The notes beneath the pieces were generated by a model. It was not told where the DNA came from, searched no databases, and saw nothing but the letters and a program-made list of their open reading frames with translations. From assembly GCA_964521105.1 (NCBI GenBank), contig CAZFPO010000040.1, forward strand, positions 1 to 22,698: a stretch of 22,698 nt of DNA. Reading direction: 5' to 3'. This DNA is from JAQUGA01 sp964521105 (GTDB lineage Bacteria; Bacteroidota; Bacteroidia; Bacteroidales; WCHB1-69). Position 1 is the first letter of the stretch; every line of letters starts with the position of its first letter. A program made the position numbers and the translations under genes. Positions 8,790 through 17,325 of this stretch are shown one piece after another.

Positions 8790-8817
8790 TTGAATTGCTC
8801 TATTTGATGTAATTTTG
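8790..8817 (+). promoter_or_regulatory. mreB promoter
   Basis: A perfect Bacteroidota -7 box TAATTTTG at 8810-8817 is preceded 17 nt upstream by TTG (8790-8792) as the -33 element. The mreB ATG is 23 nt downstream of the -7 box, giving a short leader. Confidence 0.6.
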
Positions 8818-8840
8818 CATCACTAAAAACAAATATACAA

Positions 8841-9863
8841 ATGGGATTATTTTCATTTTTCACAAAAGAAATCGCTATTGACCTTGGTACAGCCAACACT
8901 ATTATTTATTATAATGATAAAGTGGTAGTTGATGAACCCTCAATTGTAGCTATTGAGCGAAGTAGCAACAAAATTATTGCTATCGGGAAACGAGCCTTGA
9001 TGATGCATGGTAAAACCCACGAAAACATCAAAACGGTTCGTCCATTAAAGGATGGAGTTATTGCCGACTTTCAGGCAGCAGAATACATGCTAAGAGGCAT
9101 GATTAAAATGATTTCTACAAAAAATTCCCTCTTCCCCCCTGCCCTACGAATGGTAATTTGTATTCCTTCGGGGATTACCGAAGTGGAAGAACGAGCGGTT
9201 AGAGACTCAGCCGAACAAGCTGGAGCTAAAGAAGTTCGTTTAATTCACGAACCAATGGCTGCTGCAATCGGTATTGGAATTGATGTACTAGAACCTACGG
9301 GGAACATGGTTATTGACATTGGTGGTGGAACCAGTGAAATTGCGGTTATTGCTTTAGGTGGTATTGTAAGTAACAAATCCATTCGTACAGCTGGTGATGA
9401 TTTTAACGTGGATATTGAAGAATATATGCGTAAACATCACAACATTTATATTGGAGAACGTACTACCGAAAAAGTAAAAATCGAAGTTGGTTCGGCACTT
9501 AAAGAGTTGGACAACCCACCAGACGACGTACCTGTTCATGGTCGCGACTTATTAACAGGTATTCCAAAGGAAATTATTGTAAATTATACCGAGATTGCCG
9601 AAGCGATTGATAAATCGGTTGCAAAAATCGAGATGGCTGTAATGAATGCATTAGAGAACACACCTCCTGAACTTTCGGCAGATATTTTACGAACTGGCAT
9701 CTATTTAACTGGTGGCGGAGCATTACTCAGAGGTTTAGACAAACGTATTGCTCAAAAAACACGGTTAACAGTACACATTGCCGACGACCCATTAAAAGCA
9801 GTTGCCAGAGGAACCGCTATAGCTTTGAAAAACTTTAACAAGTACCCTTTCCTTATTAAATAA
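8841..9863 (+). CDS. mreB: Rod shape-determining protein MreB (actin homologue)
   Basis: Actin-like ATPase that forms membrane-bound filaments and guides the elongation machinery for cell wall synthesis. The 340 residues match the family length. Nucleotide-binding motifs are all present: phosphate 1 DLGTANT (14-20), phosphate 2 DIGGGTSEIAVI (159-170) and the adenosine motif TGGGALLRGLD (290-300). HEPMAAAIGIG (136-146) is the usual MreB connect segment. The N-terminus MGLFSFF is a short hydrophobic start that could help membrane contact. It has its own promoter and is followed by a strong hairpin terminator, so it appears to be a single-gene transcript, separate from mreCD downstream. Confidence 0.97.
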   Translation: MGLFSFFTKEIAIDLGTANTIIYYNDKVVVDEPSIVAIERSSNKIIAIGKRALMMHGKTHENIKTVRPLKDGVIADFQAAEYMLRGMIKMISTKNSLFPPALRMVICIPSGITEVEERAVRDSAEQAGAKEVRLIHEPMAAAIGIGIDVLEPTGNMVIDIGGGTSEIAVIALGGIVSNKSIRTAGDDFNVDIEEYMRKHHNIYIGERTTEKVKIEVGSALKELDNPPDDVPVHGRDLLTGIPKEIIVNYTEIAEAIDKSVAKIEMAVMNALENTPPELSADILRTGIYLTGGGALLRGLDKRIAQKTRLTVHIADDPLKAVARGTAIALKNFNKYPFLIK

Positions 9864-9883
9864 CACAATCAAATCCCAATACT

Positions 9884-9917
9884 AAAAGGCTGTTTAATCT
9901 CATTTACAGCCTTTTTT
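9884..9917 (+). terminator. Rho-independent terminator after mreB
   Basis: AAAAGGCTGT (9884-9893) pairs perfectly with ACAGCCTTTT (9906-9915) around a 12-nt loop, ending in a run of six T (9912-9917). It begins 21 nt after the mreB stop codon. Confidence 0.85.
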
Positions 9918-9977
9918 AATTACTTAATAATTCAAAATTACTTTGAAATATTTTATTTTTAGTAATGGTTTTATGCT

Positions 9978-9985
9978 TAAATTTG
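9978..9985 (+). promoter_or_regulatory. mreCD promoter (-7 box)
   Basis: TAAATTTG is a perfect TAnnTTTG box located 20 nt before the mreC ATG and downstream of the mreB terminator. The -33 element is weak: only a T-rich stretch about 17 nt upstream. It supports separate transcription of mreCD. Confidence 0.5.
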
Positions 9986-10004
9986 TGGTTTATTTTAAGA
10001 GTTT

Positions 10005-10832
10005 ATGTATAATTTAATTCATTTTTTATGGAAACATCTTGCAATAATTGTATTCGCAATTCTTGAATTAATTTCTATAATTTTCATTGTACAAAACTCT
10101 AATTATCAAAAGCAAGCAATCACATCTTCGGCAAATGAATTTTCGGGAAACATTTTACAACGCTGGGATAATTTAACAGGATATTTCCATCTTCGAACAA
10201 TAAACGAGCAATTAGCTTATCATAATGCACTTTTAATGAATCGGCTACCCTCTTCTTATATAATTACAACCGATAAAGTATTTAAATCTAACGACACATT
10301 ATATCGGAAGCAATTTGATTATTCCGTTGCCAAAGTAATTAGCAATAGCACAAGCAAACGAAACAATTATTTAATTATCAATAAAGGACGAAATCAGGGA
10401 ATAAAACCCGATCAAGCAATTTTATCGCCACGGGGTGTAGTAGGAATTGTAAAAGATGTAAGCAATAATTTTTCATCGGTATTATCTGTACTTCATAGCG
10501 ATGCTCGAGTTAGTGCAAAAATTAAACGAAATGGTTATGTAGGAACGGTTATCTGGGATGGAAAAGATTACCGATTTGGAAAATTAATCGATATTCCTTA
10601 TCATTTAAGTGTGAAAATTGGCGACACTGTTGTTACTAGTGGATATTCCACCGTTTTTCCCGAAAATGTAACCATCGGTTATATCAGTGAAGTTAAACCT
10701 AATGTAAATGATAATTTTTACGATTTGAAAATATATTTTTCTACCGATTTCAATCGTGTTAGCCAAGTATATGTTGTTCAAAATAATTTTAAAAGTGAAT
10801 TGGATAGTTTAACCTCAAAATTTAAAGAATGA
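10005..10832 (+). CDS. mreC: Rod shape-determining protein MreC
   Basis: Bitopic inner-membrane protein whose periplasmic part links MreB filaments and MreD to the peptidoglycan synthases RodA and PBP2. It has 275 residues: a short cytoplasmic start, one membrane helix (about 11-29), a probable coiled coil (about 50-85), then the MreC beta-barrel domain. Typical sequences are NYLIINKGRNQGIKPDQAIL (family pattern with Gly-x-x-x-Gly), SPRGVVGIV, HSDARVSAKIKRNGYVGTV and IGDTVVTSGYSTVFPENVTI. The stop codon overlaps the mreD start (ATGA). Confidence 0.92.
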   Translation: MYNLIHFLWKHLAIIVFAILELISIIFIVQNSNYQKQAITSSANEFSGNILQRWDNLTGYFHLRTINEQLAYHNALLMNRLPSSYIITTDKVFKSNDTLYRKQFDYSVAKVISNSTSKRNNYLIINKGRNQGIKPDQAILSPRGVVGIVKDVSNNFSSVLSVLHSDARVSAKIKRNGYVGTVIWDGKDYRFGKLIDIPYHLSVKIGDTVVTSGYSTVFPENVTIGYISEVKPNVNDNFYDLKIYFSTDFNRVSQVYVVQNNFKSELDSLTSKFKE

Positions 10833-11347
10833 AAAACATTTCAAATTACTTTTTAAGTTTCATTCTTGTGATGTTTATCCAACTATTTATTTTAAACAAC
10901 ATAAATTTATTTGGCTACATTAACCCATACTTATACTTATTTATAATTTTAAGTTTACCCTTTAAAATAAAGCATACTCCATTAATTATTATATCATTTT
11001 TTGTTGGTTATATTGTTGATTTGTTATCCGGAGGAATCATTGGACTTCACGCAGCTTCGGCAGTTTTAATTGGGTTTATTCGTCCATTTATTATCCGAGG
11101 TATTTCTTCAAACGAATCGGAATATGATACAAAATCGCACCCTTCATTAAACAATATGGGGTTAAAATGGTACATTACATATTGTTTGTTATTGGTTGGA
11201 TTTCATCACATATTATACTACTATTTAGAATGTTTCAGTTTTTCCTCCTTCTTTTCAACCTTTTTCCAATCGATTATAAATTCCATCTTCACTGTTTTTG
11301 TAATCATGATTTATCAATTGATTTCATTTAAATCAAAAAAACGATAG
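10829..11347 (+). CDS. mreD: Rod shape-determining protein MreD
   Basis: Small inner-membrane protein of the elongasome. The 172 residues contain about five hydrophobic helices. The pattern GYIVDLLSGGIIGLHAAS (near residues 60-77) is the best family marker. It overlaps mreC by 4 nt (ATGA), pointing to translational coupling. In many Bacteroidota mreD is followed by the PBP2 (mrdA) and rodA genes; here it is followed by an unrelated secreted-protein gene. MreD proteins vary widely, so position next to mreC is part of the evidence. Confidence 0.87.
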   Translation: MKNISNYFLSFILVMFIQLFILNNINLFGYINPYLYLFIILSLPFKIKHTPLIIISFFVGYIVDLLSGGIIGLHAASAVLIGFIRPFIIRGISSNESEYDTKSHPSLNNMGLKWYITYCLLLVGFHHILYYYLECFSFSSFFSTFFQSIINSIFTVFVIMIYQLISFKSKKR

Positions 11348-11370
11348 CCTAATTTTTATTTAATCGTTTT
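11338..11370 (+). terminator. Possible weak terminator after mreD
   Basis: AAAACGAT (11338-11345) pairs with ATCGTTTT (11363-11370) across a 17-nt AT-rich loop. The stem overlaps the mreD stop codon and ends in only four T, so strength is doubtful. Confidence 0.35.
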
Positions 11371-11397
11371 AGTTTAATTATTTAAAAGATATTCTGT

Positions 11398-11405
11398 TAT
11401 ATTTG
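11398..11405 (+). promoter_or_regulatory. Promoter -7 box of the Omp28-like secreted protein gene
   Basis: TATATTTG matches TAnnTTTG perfectly and lies 26 nt before the ATG at 11432. No clear TTTG -33 box is seen at the expected distance, although T-rich sequence is present. Confidence 0.5.
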
Positions 11406-11431
11406 TAGTTGAAAAACAATAAAAATTTACC

Positions 11432-13558
11432 ATGAAAAAAATCATTATTTTGTTAGTTATAGTAACTACAAGTTTATTTTATGTAAAGGGACAACCATTT
11501 GTGGTTACAACGCCACAAGAAAAAAATGTGGTTCTTGAAGAATTTACGGGTGTTAACTGCCAATATTGTCCAGATGGGCACGCACGAGCAAAAGCTTTAT
11601 CCGAATCCAAACCCGGACGAGTAGTTCTCGTTATGCTACATCAAGGGACATACGCAGCAGCAACTCCCGATTTTAGAACCACTTTTGGCGATGCTCTGGC
11701 ATCTGAATTTGGTGTTAGCGGATATCCAATTGGAGCAGTTAATCGTGAATTATTCCCCGAAGTGGAATCAACAATTGCTATGAATCGTGGTGGTTGGTCG
11801 TATGCAGCCTATAAAAAATTCCCCGAACAATCTCCGGTGAATTTAGGCCTTAAAACTACGTTCGATTCCGAAACCCGAGAACTTACAGTAAACGTTGAAC
11901 TTTTTTATACTAAAAACAGTCCTGTTGCAAATAATTACATTCAAGTTGCCTTTTTACAAGATAGTATAAAAGGACCACAAGTAAATGGTGGAGCGGGGAA
12001 CAATTACAACCACATGCACATGTTACGACATTTTATTACTGGACAATGGGGCGACCAAGTTACAACTACCACTCAAGGAACTTTAGTTCAACGAACATAT
12101 ACTTGGGTAGTGCCAGATAGCATTGGATACGGTACTGCAGTAAAAATTCCAGTAAAAATCGAAAATTGCAAAGTTGCCGCATACGTTACCCAATCGCATA
12201 AAGATGTTTTTACTGCTGCTGAAGTGCCAGCAACTGGTGGAACACACACAGGAGCTACTGCGCTTTATATTGGTGAAATTTCAGGCCCAACCACTCAAAT
12301 TCAATCTGGAGTTACTTCACAACCAAATAATTTTGTAATGAATTTAAACAACTCTATGGCAGGAACTGAGCCATTTAAAGTCTTTATTACACCCGAAAAT
12401 GTACCAAATTCATGGTCGTATAACTTTGAAATTAATAGCACAATTTATAGCGACACGGCTACTATAAATATTACTAACGGAACTCCGTTAGCTTCTGCCA
12501 TTCATGTTACACCTGGCGCAGATGCTGGGCTTGGAAAATTTACGTTAACAATGATTTCGGTTAACAATCCAGAAGCTTCTCCTAAAAAATTTGAAGTATA
12601 TGTTATTCATAATATTACCGATTTAATAGTAAAAGGCAGTGGCTCGTGGGGTGATGGATTAGAATATAATTTTGATCAAGTTTTTAATGACGCAATGATA
12701 GCAACTGGTAGCACAACTTGGGCTAACACAAATGCCGATGTAATGAAAAAAGCATTTGATGCCGATGTAATGAACGGAGTAAACAACATTTATCTTAACA
12801 TTGCTTGGTCATTTCCATCATTAACCGATGAGGAAGCTACTTCACTAATGGAATTTATGGATGGTGGAGGAAATGTTTTTATGTCTGGTCAAGATATTGG
12901 CTGGGATATTGGTTCGGGAAGTGGATATGGTACAGATATTACAAAAGAGTTTTTTAGAGACTATATTCATGCAAAATTTGTAAACGATGGTAGCTCTACA
13001 AATAGTTCGCTAATTTCAACTACATATCCATACGAAAACGTTGGAACCTCAGCTCTAGGATACGCTTATGGCTCAACCAATTTTTACCCCGACCAAATTG
13101 ACACATTGGGCGGTTCAATTTGTATTTTTACATACAACACTGCTGCTAAAAAAGCAGGTGTGAGATATAATAACGAAACTTTTAAAACGGTTTATTTGGG
13201 CGTTGGCTTAGAAATGATTGGAGATGTTTCTAAACGAAATGATATTTTTAAAATTACTTACGATTGGTTTAATGGATATTATGATAATATTCCTGAAGAC
13301 GGATTACAAAGCTTATTTTTAGGACAAAACTATCCTAACCCAGCAAATAACTATACCTTTATTCCAATTAATTCAAAAGATGAATGTGTACTGGAAATTT
13401 TTGATATTAATGGAAATAAAGTTTTAAATCGTACGATTTTAGCCAATTCAATTGTTGTTGAGGTTAACACTTCTTCATTTAAAGCCGGACAATATTTCTA
13501 TCGATTATCCAACAATAGCTCGCAAAGTAAAACTTATCCTTTACAAATTGTGAGATAA
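11432..13558 (+). CDS. Secreted Omp28-like protein with T9SS type A sorting domain
   Basis: Large exported protein (708 residues) of unknown exact role. A signal peptide (1-20, ending near VKGQ) precedes an Omp28/thioredoxin-like domain starting at VVLEEFTGVNCQYCPDGHA (33-51), with the CxxC pair Cys43/Cys46. Typical Omp28 features follow (GVSGYPIGAVNR, the central HMHMLRHFITG). A middle region is probably Ig-like. A later segment with FMDGGGNVFMSGQDIGWDIG resembles the flavodoxin-like/glutamine-amidotransferase-like fold seen in some secreted Bacteroidota proteins; this is tentative. The last ~85 residues are a T9SS type A sorting domain, from LFLGQNYPNPANN to a C-terminal lysine/arginine-containing strand. 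The protein is probably exported by T9SS and retained on the surface or released. The gene has its own promoter and is closed by a strong terminator. Confidence 0.85.
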   Translation: MKKIIILLVIVTTSLFYVKGQPFVVTTPQEKNVVLEEFTGVNCQYCPDGHARAKALSESKPGRVVLVMLHQGTYAAATPDFRTTFGDALASEFGVSGYPIGAVNRELFPEVESTIAMNRGGWSYAAYKKFPEQSPVNLGLKTTFDSETRELTVNVELFYTKNSPVANNYIQVAFLQDSIKGPQVNGGAGNNYNHMHMLRHFITGQWGDQVTTTTQGTLVQRTYTWVVPDSIGYGTAVKIPVKIENCKVAAYVTQSHKDVFTAAEVPATGGTHTGATALYIGEISGPTTQIQSGVTSQPNNFVMNLNNSMAGTEPFKVFITPENVPNSWSYNFEINSTIYSDTATINITNGTPLASAIHVTPGADAGLGKFTLTMISVNNPEASPKKFEVYVIHNITDLIVKGSGSWGDGLEYNFDQVFNDAMIATGSTTWANTNADVMKKAFDADVMNGVNNIYLNIAWSFPSLTDEEATSLMEFMDGGGNVFMSGQDIGWDIGSGSGYGTDITKEFFRDYIHAKFVNDGSSTNSSLISTTYPYENVGTSALGYAYGSTNFYPDQIDTLGGSICIFTYNTAAKKAGVRYNNETFKTVYLGVGLEMIGDVSKRNDIFKITYDWFNGYYDNIPEDGLQSLFLGQNYPNPANNYTFIPINSKDECVLEIFDINGNKVLNRTILANSIVVEVNTSSFKAGQYFYRLSNNSSQSKTYPLQIVR

Positions 13559-13570
13559 TTATGAATAATT

Positions 13571-13603
13571 AATGAAAAGACCTGACAAAAGTTAGGTCTT
13601 TTC
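13571..13603. terminator. Strong hairpin terminator after the Omp28-like gene
   Basis: GAAAAGACCTGAC (13574-13586) pairs with GTTAGGTCTTTTC (13591-13603) around the loop AAAA, with one G-T pair in the stem. It starts 15 nt after the stop codon. A-tract and T-tract flanks mean it could also work on the other strand. Confidence 0.85.
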
Positions 13604-13639
13604 GTTATAATAAGAAAACCAACTATTTAACTTTTTCCA

Positions 13640-14284
13640 ATGACAACAAAAAAAACGTCTTCTTTTATTCTTTTCATTTTATTCATTCTCTTATCAAGCA
13701 ACACCATAAAATGCCAACAAAGTTTTGAAGGTATCATTAAATTTGCATATAAATTTGAATCAAAATCAACTGATTTCACTTCATTTGTTTTAGCAAACTA
13801 TTTTGGTGATACATCTGTTGTTTTTTTTAAAAACGGAAAATACAAGCAATTGTATCCTAATGCTAGAGGCATTACACATGTAATTTACGACAGCAAATCA
13901 AATCAGTATTTTATGATTTATAAAAATATTGACACCCTGTTTTATGCAGATGCCGGATCAACTACTAAAAAATATCAAATTGGAAAGAACCCTTCTATTA
14001 AAAAAACAATTTTAGGATATTCGTGCAGCAGTGTTACCATTGTTTCCGAAAAAGACACCACCACTTATTTTTACTCAACCGCTTTACCTTTATCATACAC
14101 CCCATTTGTAAACCACAAAATGGGTGGATATAATATTCTTACACAGCTTATTAAATCGGTGTATCTCGAAATGATTTACCGAAACGAATATTATATTTCA
14201 TACTCAAAAGCATTTTCTGTTGAAAAAAGAGATTTAAATGATTCCATTTTTAAATTACCGAATTTACCTATGAAAAAAAGATAA
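13640..14284 (+). CDS. Secreted GLPGLI/DUF4412-like protein
   Basis: Exported protein of 214 residues and unknown function. A signal peptide (about 1-26, FILFILFILLSSNTIKC) is followed by a beta-rich domain that starts SFEGIIKFAYKF. The segment KTILGYSCSSVTIVSEKDTT with a later TALPLSY resembles the conserved part of GLPGLI and DUF4412 families (pattern lysine-x-hydrophobic-leucine-glycine-tyrosine-x-cysteine). The GLPGLI motif itself is not present, so the assignment is to that superfamily only. No sorting domain or lipobox is seen, so it is probably periplasmic. It follows the strong terminator at 13571-13603, so it should have its own promoter, but no good -7 box is visible. Confidence 0.6.
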   Translation: MTTKKTSSFILFILFILLSSNTIKCQQSFEGIIKFAYKFESKSTDFTSFVLANYFGDTSVVFFKNGKYKQLYPNARGITHVIYDSKSNQYFMIYKNIDTLFYADAGSTTKKYQIGKNPSIKKTILGYSCSSVTIVSEKDTTTYFYSTALPLSYTPFVNHKMGGYNILTQLIKSVYLEMIYRNEYYISYSKAFSVEKRDLNDSIFKLPNLPMKKR

Positions 14285-14353
14285 ACTGGCAATTTTTCAT
14301 CCTCCAATTCTTTTTTATATTTTTACCTTTCCAATGTTTAATTAAAGGAACGA

Positions 14354-15775
14354 ATGAAAATTATTCGATTTATTTCCGAAAACTATCTCAAAATAGCACT
14401 TATAATTGGCTTGTTTTTGAGCACATTCCTTATTTTTAAAATGTTTCAAAAACCTCAAATTTTTGAAGCTACTTTGAAAAAAATAACTCACACATACGTT
14501 CGCGATTCGGTTAATGATAATATTATTTGGAAGGTTCAACAACCCTACTATTACATGGATACCGCTAATACAGTTCGCTGGGATGGAGTTATATACAAAG
14601 ACATCAAGGACAACTACTATTCAAATGGCGACTGGAAATATGGGTTTTTCCCTTTATTCCCAATGTTTTGGAGAGTAACAAACATCTCGAGTTTGTTTAT
14701 CGGATTACTAAACTATTTATTGTTTGGTTTTTCGGTTTTAATTATCTCAAATCTCTTTTTAAAAGAGAAAATTAAATCATTTACCGAAAGGTTCTGTGTT
14801 TTTACAACCGCTTTGATTCTTCCTCCAATAGTTACGTATTATTTGCCTTATGCAGACGCATTAACCACTTTTACTTTTTCAATGGCAATGTGGGGTTTAA
14901 TGAAAAAAAAATATTGGATATACTTTATCTTCGTTTTTTTGTTTGCTACCAGTCGCCCAATATTTGTACATGTTGGTTTAGCTTTTTTAATGTTAGACTT
15001 TCTATACTTACTAAAACACCATAATATTAAACATTTTATTAAAGAAATCACCCTCAAATTACTACCACTAATTAGTGGAACCCTCCTTGTATTCCTCCTT
15101 TTTTACCTAAATTCCGGTTCCTTTTTGAAGTATTTCGAAACAATAAATCAATATTGGAAAACATCGTTTAGTATTCCTAATCAAATTTCCGATTGGTCAA
15201 TTGAAAGTTTTGCAATAAATATTTTCATTATCTTTTTTATAATTTCACCCTCTTTAGTGATATTTTTTAAGCACTTTGCTACCCTTTATTTATCAAAAGA
15301 CAATAAAGAACTACAAAGCCTTTTTAATGGAAACACTTTTTCCATAAAGGATTATTTTTTTTATATTTCAATCATATACTCAACAGGGGTTTTAGTTTTT
15401 ACATTGTTTTATCAAAATGGCACCCTAAACGGATTAAATCGTTATATTTTTGTTTCCCCATTCTTTTTAATTTATTTTTTCTACGGATATCAATACTTAA
15501 AAGAAGTTCCATGGCGGGTTTTTACACTTAGTGTTGGACTATTATTGATTCCATCTATTATAATGCTAACTAGTTTTGACAAAATTGACCCTGAAATAAA
15601 CTTTAGTGATTTTGGATTTTTCATCTTACTTATAGATGTCATTTTTTTATATTCCTTACAATACTTGAATAATTTTGTAAAAGTGTCATTATTGATTATT
15701 CTAGTTTTATTAAATCTCACACTGATTACTTACCTTTACAACATCTATTTATGTAACGGATGGATTTATACCTAA
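14354..15775 (+). CDS. Multi-pass membrane glycosyltransferase, GT-C/PIG-V mannosyltransferase-like
   Basis: Probable membrane glycosyltransferase that uses a polyprenyl-phosphate sugar as donor. The 473-residue protein is rich in hydrophobic helices (first at about 12-30, then roughly ten more). The first extracytoplasmic loop contains RWDGVIY (75-81), where Asp77 would be the catalytic acidic residue of GT-C enzymes, and then YGFFPLFPMFWRV (96-108). This pair is the hallmark of bacterial PIG-V-like mannosyltransferases (pattern WDxxxY ... FFPLFPxxxR). AAAGGAA about 6 nt before the ATG is a plausible ribosome binding site. The methyltransferase gene begins 3 nt after the stop, and a polyprenyl-phosphate-sugar synthase-like GT2 follows, which fits a donor-using GT-C. 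The sugar and acceptor are unknown. Confidence 0.68.
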   Translation: MKIIRFISENYLKIALIIGLFLSTFLIFKMFQKPQIFEATLKKITHTYVRDSVNDNIIWKVQQPYYYMDTANTVRWDGVIYKDIKDNYYSNGDWKYGFFPLFPMFWRVTNISSLFIGLLNYLLFGFSVLIISNLFLKEKIKSFTERFCVFTTALILPPIVTYYLPYADALTTFTFSMAMWGLMKKKYWIYFIFVFLFATSRPIFVHVGLAFLMLDFLYLLKHHNIKHFIKEITLKLLPLISGTLLVFLLFYLNSGSFLKYFETINQYWKTSFSIPNQISDWSIESFAINIFIIFFIISPSLVIFFKHFATLYLSKDNKELQSLFNGNTFSIKDYFFYISIIYSTGVLVFTLFYQNGTLNGLNRYIFVSPFFLIYFFYGYQYLKEVPWRVFTLSVGLLLIPSIIMLTSFDKIDPEINFSDFGFFILLIDVIFLYSLQYLNNFVKVSLLIILVLLNLTLITYLYNIYLCNGWIYT

Positions 15776-15778
15776 ACG

Positions 15779-16405
15779 ATGAAAACAAGTATTATATACC
15801 GAAATATTCATATTTATCGTTTAGTGATGAACATTTTGTATTCGATGAAATACAAAAAAAGATTTACCGATATCCTTTCACTGTTTGATAATGAAGATAA
15901 AAGTGTTCTTGAATTGTGCTTTGGCGACACTATTATTGCTCAGGAATGTAAAAAAAGAAATATTTTGTGGATAGGTTTTGACATCAATAAATATTTTGTA
16001 AATACTGCTAAGTTAAAAGGATTTAATGCTATACAAGCCGATTTAGCAACCCTTGATTCTTTTCCAAAAGCCGATGTTTGCATTATGTGTGGCTCTCTAT
16101 ATCATTTCAACGATGATTTAGAATCTCTATTTGCTAAAATGTTGAAATCATCACATAAAATAATCATATCTGAACCCATCGAAAATATATCATCCCAAAA
16201 AGGAATTATTGGAAAAATTTCCCGAATTCTAACAAATGCAGGAAAAGGAGATGAAAATTTTCGATTCAATCAAACCTCCATTATAGAAACACTAAATAAA
16301 TACAGCCAAATACAACATTTTACTTTTAAAACAATTAGTATAAAAAGAGATATTTTAATTGAAATTAATTATGACAGAAATCAGCATTGTAATTCCAGTA
16401 TATAA
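15779..16405 (+). CDS. Class I SAM-dependent methyltransferase
   Basis: Cytoplasmic methyltransferase of 208 residues with the Rossmann-type SAM-binding fold. Motif I is SVLELCFGDTIIA (42-54), a variant of the usual glycine-rich ExGxGxG with fewer glycines. The acidic post-I residue is in WIGFDINKYF (64-73). NAIQADLATLDSF (83-95) and ADVCIMCGSLYHF (98-110) correspond to motifs II and III. The substrate cannot be named; its place between a GT-C-like and a GT2 enzyme suggests a sugar, lipid carrier or glycan. It starts 3 nt after the preceding gene, and its last 35 nt overlap the GT2 gene in a different frame, so all three are likely one operon. Confidence 0.8.
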   Translation: MKTSIIYRNIHIYRLVMNILYSMKYKKRFTDILSLFDNEDKSVLELCFGDTIIAQECKKRNILWIGFDINKYFVNTAKLKGFNAIQADLATLDSFPKADVCIMCGSLYHFNDDLESLFAKMLKSSHKIIISEPIENISSQKGIIGKISRILTNAGKGDENFRFNQTSIIETLNKYSQIQHFTFKTISIKRDILIEINYDRNQHCNSSI

Positions 16406-17297
16406 TAGTGAAGAAAATCTCACAGAATTGCACCGTCAAATTGCTGATGCACTTCAAAAAATTACCTACGAAATCATTTTTGTAAACGATGGAAGTAAGG
16501 ATAATAGCTGGAATTTGTTGTGCAACATTGCCAAAGAAAATGAAAACATCAAGGCTATTAATCTTCGGAAAAATTCAGGACAAGATAATGCACTAATGGC
16601 TGGTTTTAGTCAAATTACAGGAAAATACGTGGTGATTATGGACGATGATTTACAACATTCGCCCTACGATATTGTAAATCTTTATGCTAAAATAACCGAA
16701 GGTTTTGATATTTGTTACGCCAATTTTCATGTAATAAAACAAGCGGGTTGGAAAAATTTAGGCAGTCGATTTAATGGATATTTAGCGGATTTGCTTTTAA
16801 AAAAACCAAAAGGAGTTTACATGTCGCCCTATAAAATTATTGATTCGGAAGTTATTAAATCGATTAAATACGCTGGACCTTTTCCTTATGTTGATGGTTT
16901 AATTTTAGAAATTACACATAATATTACTTCAATCGAGGCTGAACATTTTGAACGATATAAAGGAAAAAGCAATTATAATTTAATTAAATCTATTGTTGTA
17001 TTTTTAAAATTATTTACCGGTTTTTCAATTTTGCCCTTACGATTAGCAACAATTATTGGTTTTTTTGTGGCACTTGCTGGTTTTGGTTTAGGACTTTTTT
17101 TTATGATTCAATATTTTTATGGCATTAATCCCGAAGGCTGGACATCGTTAATAGTTACAGTTCTTGTGCTTGGAGGGATAATGTTAATGTCAATTGGCTT
17201 ACTTGGAGAATATTTAGGCAGAATGTATTCAACCGTGAATCATAAGCCTCAATATTCCATAAAAGAAATTGTAAAAAAGAAAGATTTTAAGCAATAA
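16371..17297 (+). CDS. Family 2 glycosyltransferase, polyprenyl-phosphate-sugar synthase type (DPMS/GtrB/ArnC-like)
   Basis: Probable inner-membrane enzyme that moves a sugar from a nucleotide donor to polyprenyl phosphate. From the ATG at 16371 it has 308 residues; a TTG at 16359 is in frame but less likely. The GT2 domain begins ISIVIPVYNSEENL (4-17), has VNDGSKDNSW (38-47) and the metal-binding motif MDDDLQHSP (90-98). Two C-terminal membrane helices (about 222-247 and 258-280) and the end GLLGEYLGRMY (276-286) are typical of GtrB/ArnC-like proteins. It overlaps the methyltransferase gene by 35 nt. Together with the GT-C-like protein upstream it suggests a lipid-linked sugar pathway: this enzyme makes the donor and the GT-C protein uses it. 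The sugar is not known. Confidence 0.88.
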   Translation: MTEISIVIPVYNSEENLTELHRQIADALQKITYEIIFVNDGSKDNSWNLLCNIAKENENIKAINLRKNSGQDNALMAGFSQITGKYVVIMDDDLQHSPYDIVNLYAKITEGFDICYANFHVIKQAGWKNLGSRFNGYLADLLLKKPKGVYMSPYKIIDSEVIKSIKYAGPFPYVDGLILEITHNITSIEAEHFERYKGKSNYNLIKSIVVFLKLFTGFSILPLRLATIIGFFVALAGFGLGLFFMIQYFYGINPEGWTSLIVTVLVLGGIMLMSIGLLGEYLGRMYSTVNHKPQYSIKEIVKKKDFKQ

Positions 17298-17325
17298 TGT
17301 ATAATTCAATATTTAAAAATAAACC

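Noticed and set aside
16359..16370. Upstream TTG start for the GT2 gene
   Set aside because: The ATG at 16371 starts directly before the conserved first beta-strand of the GT2 domain and is the stronger start.
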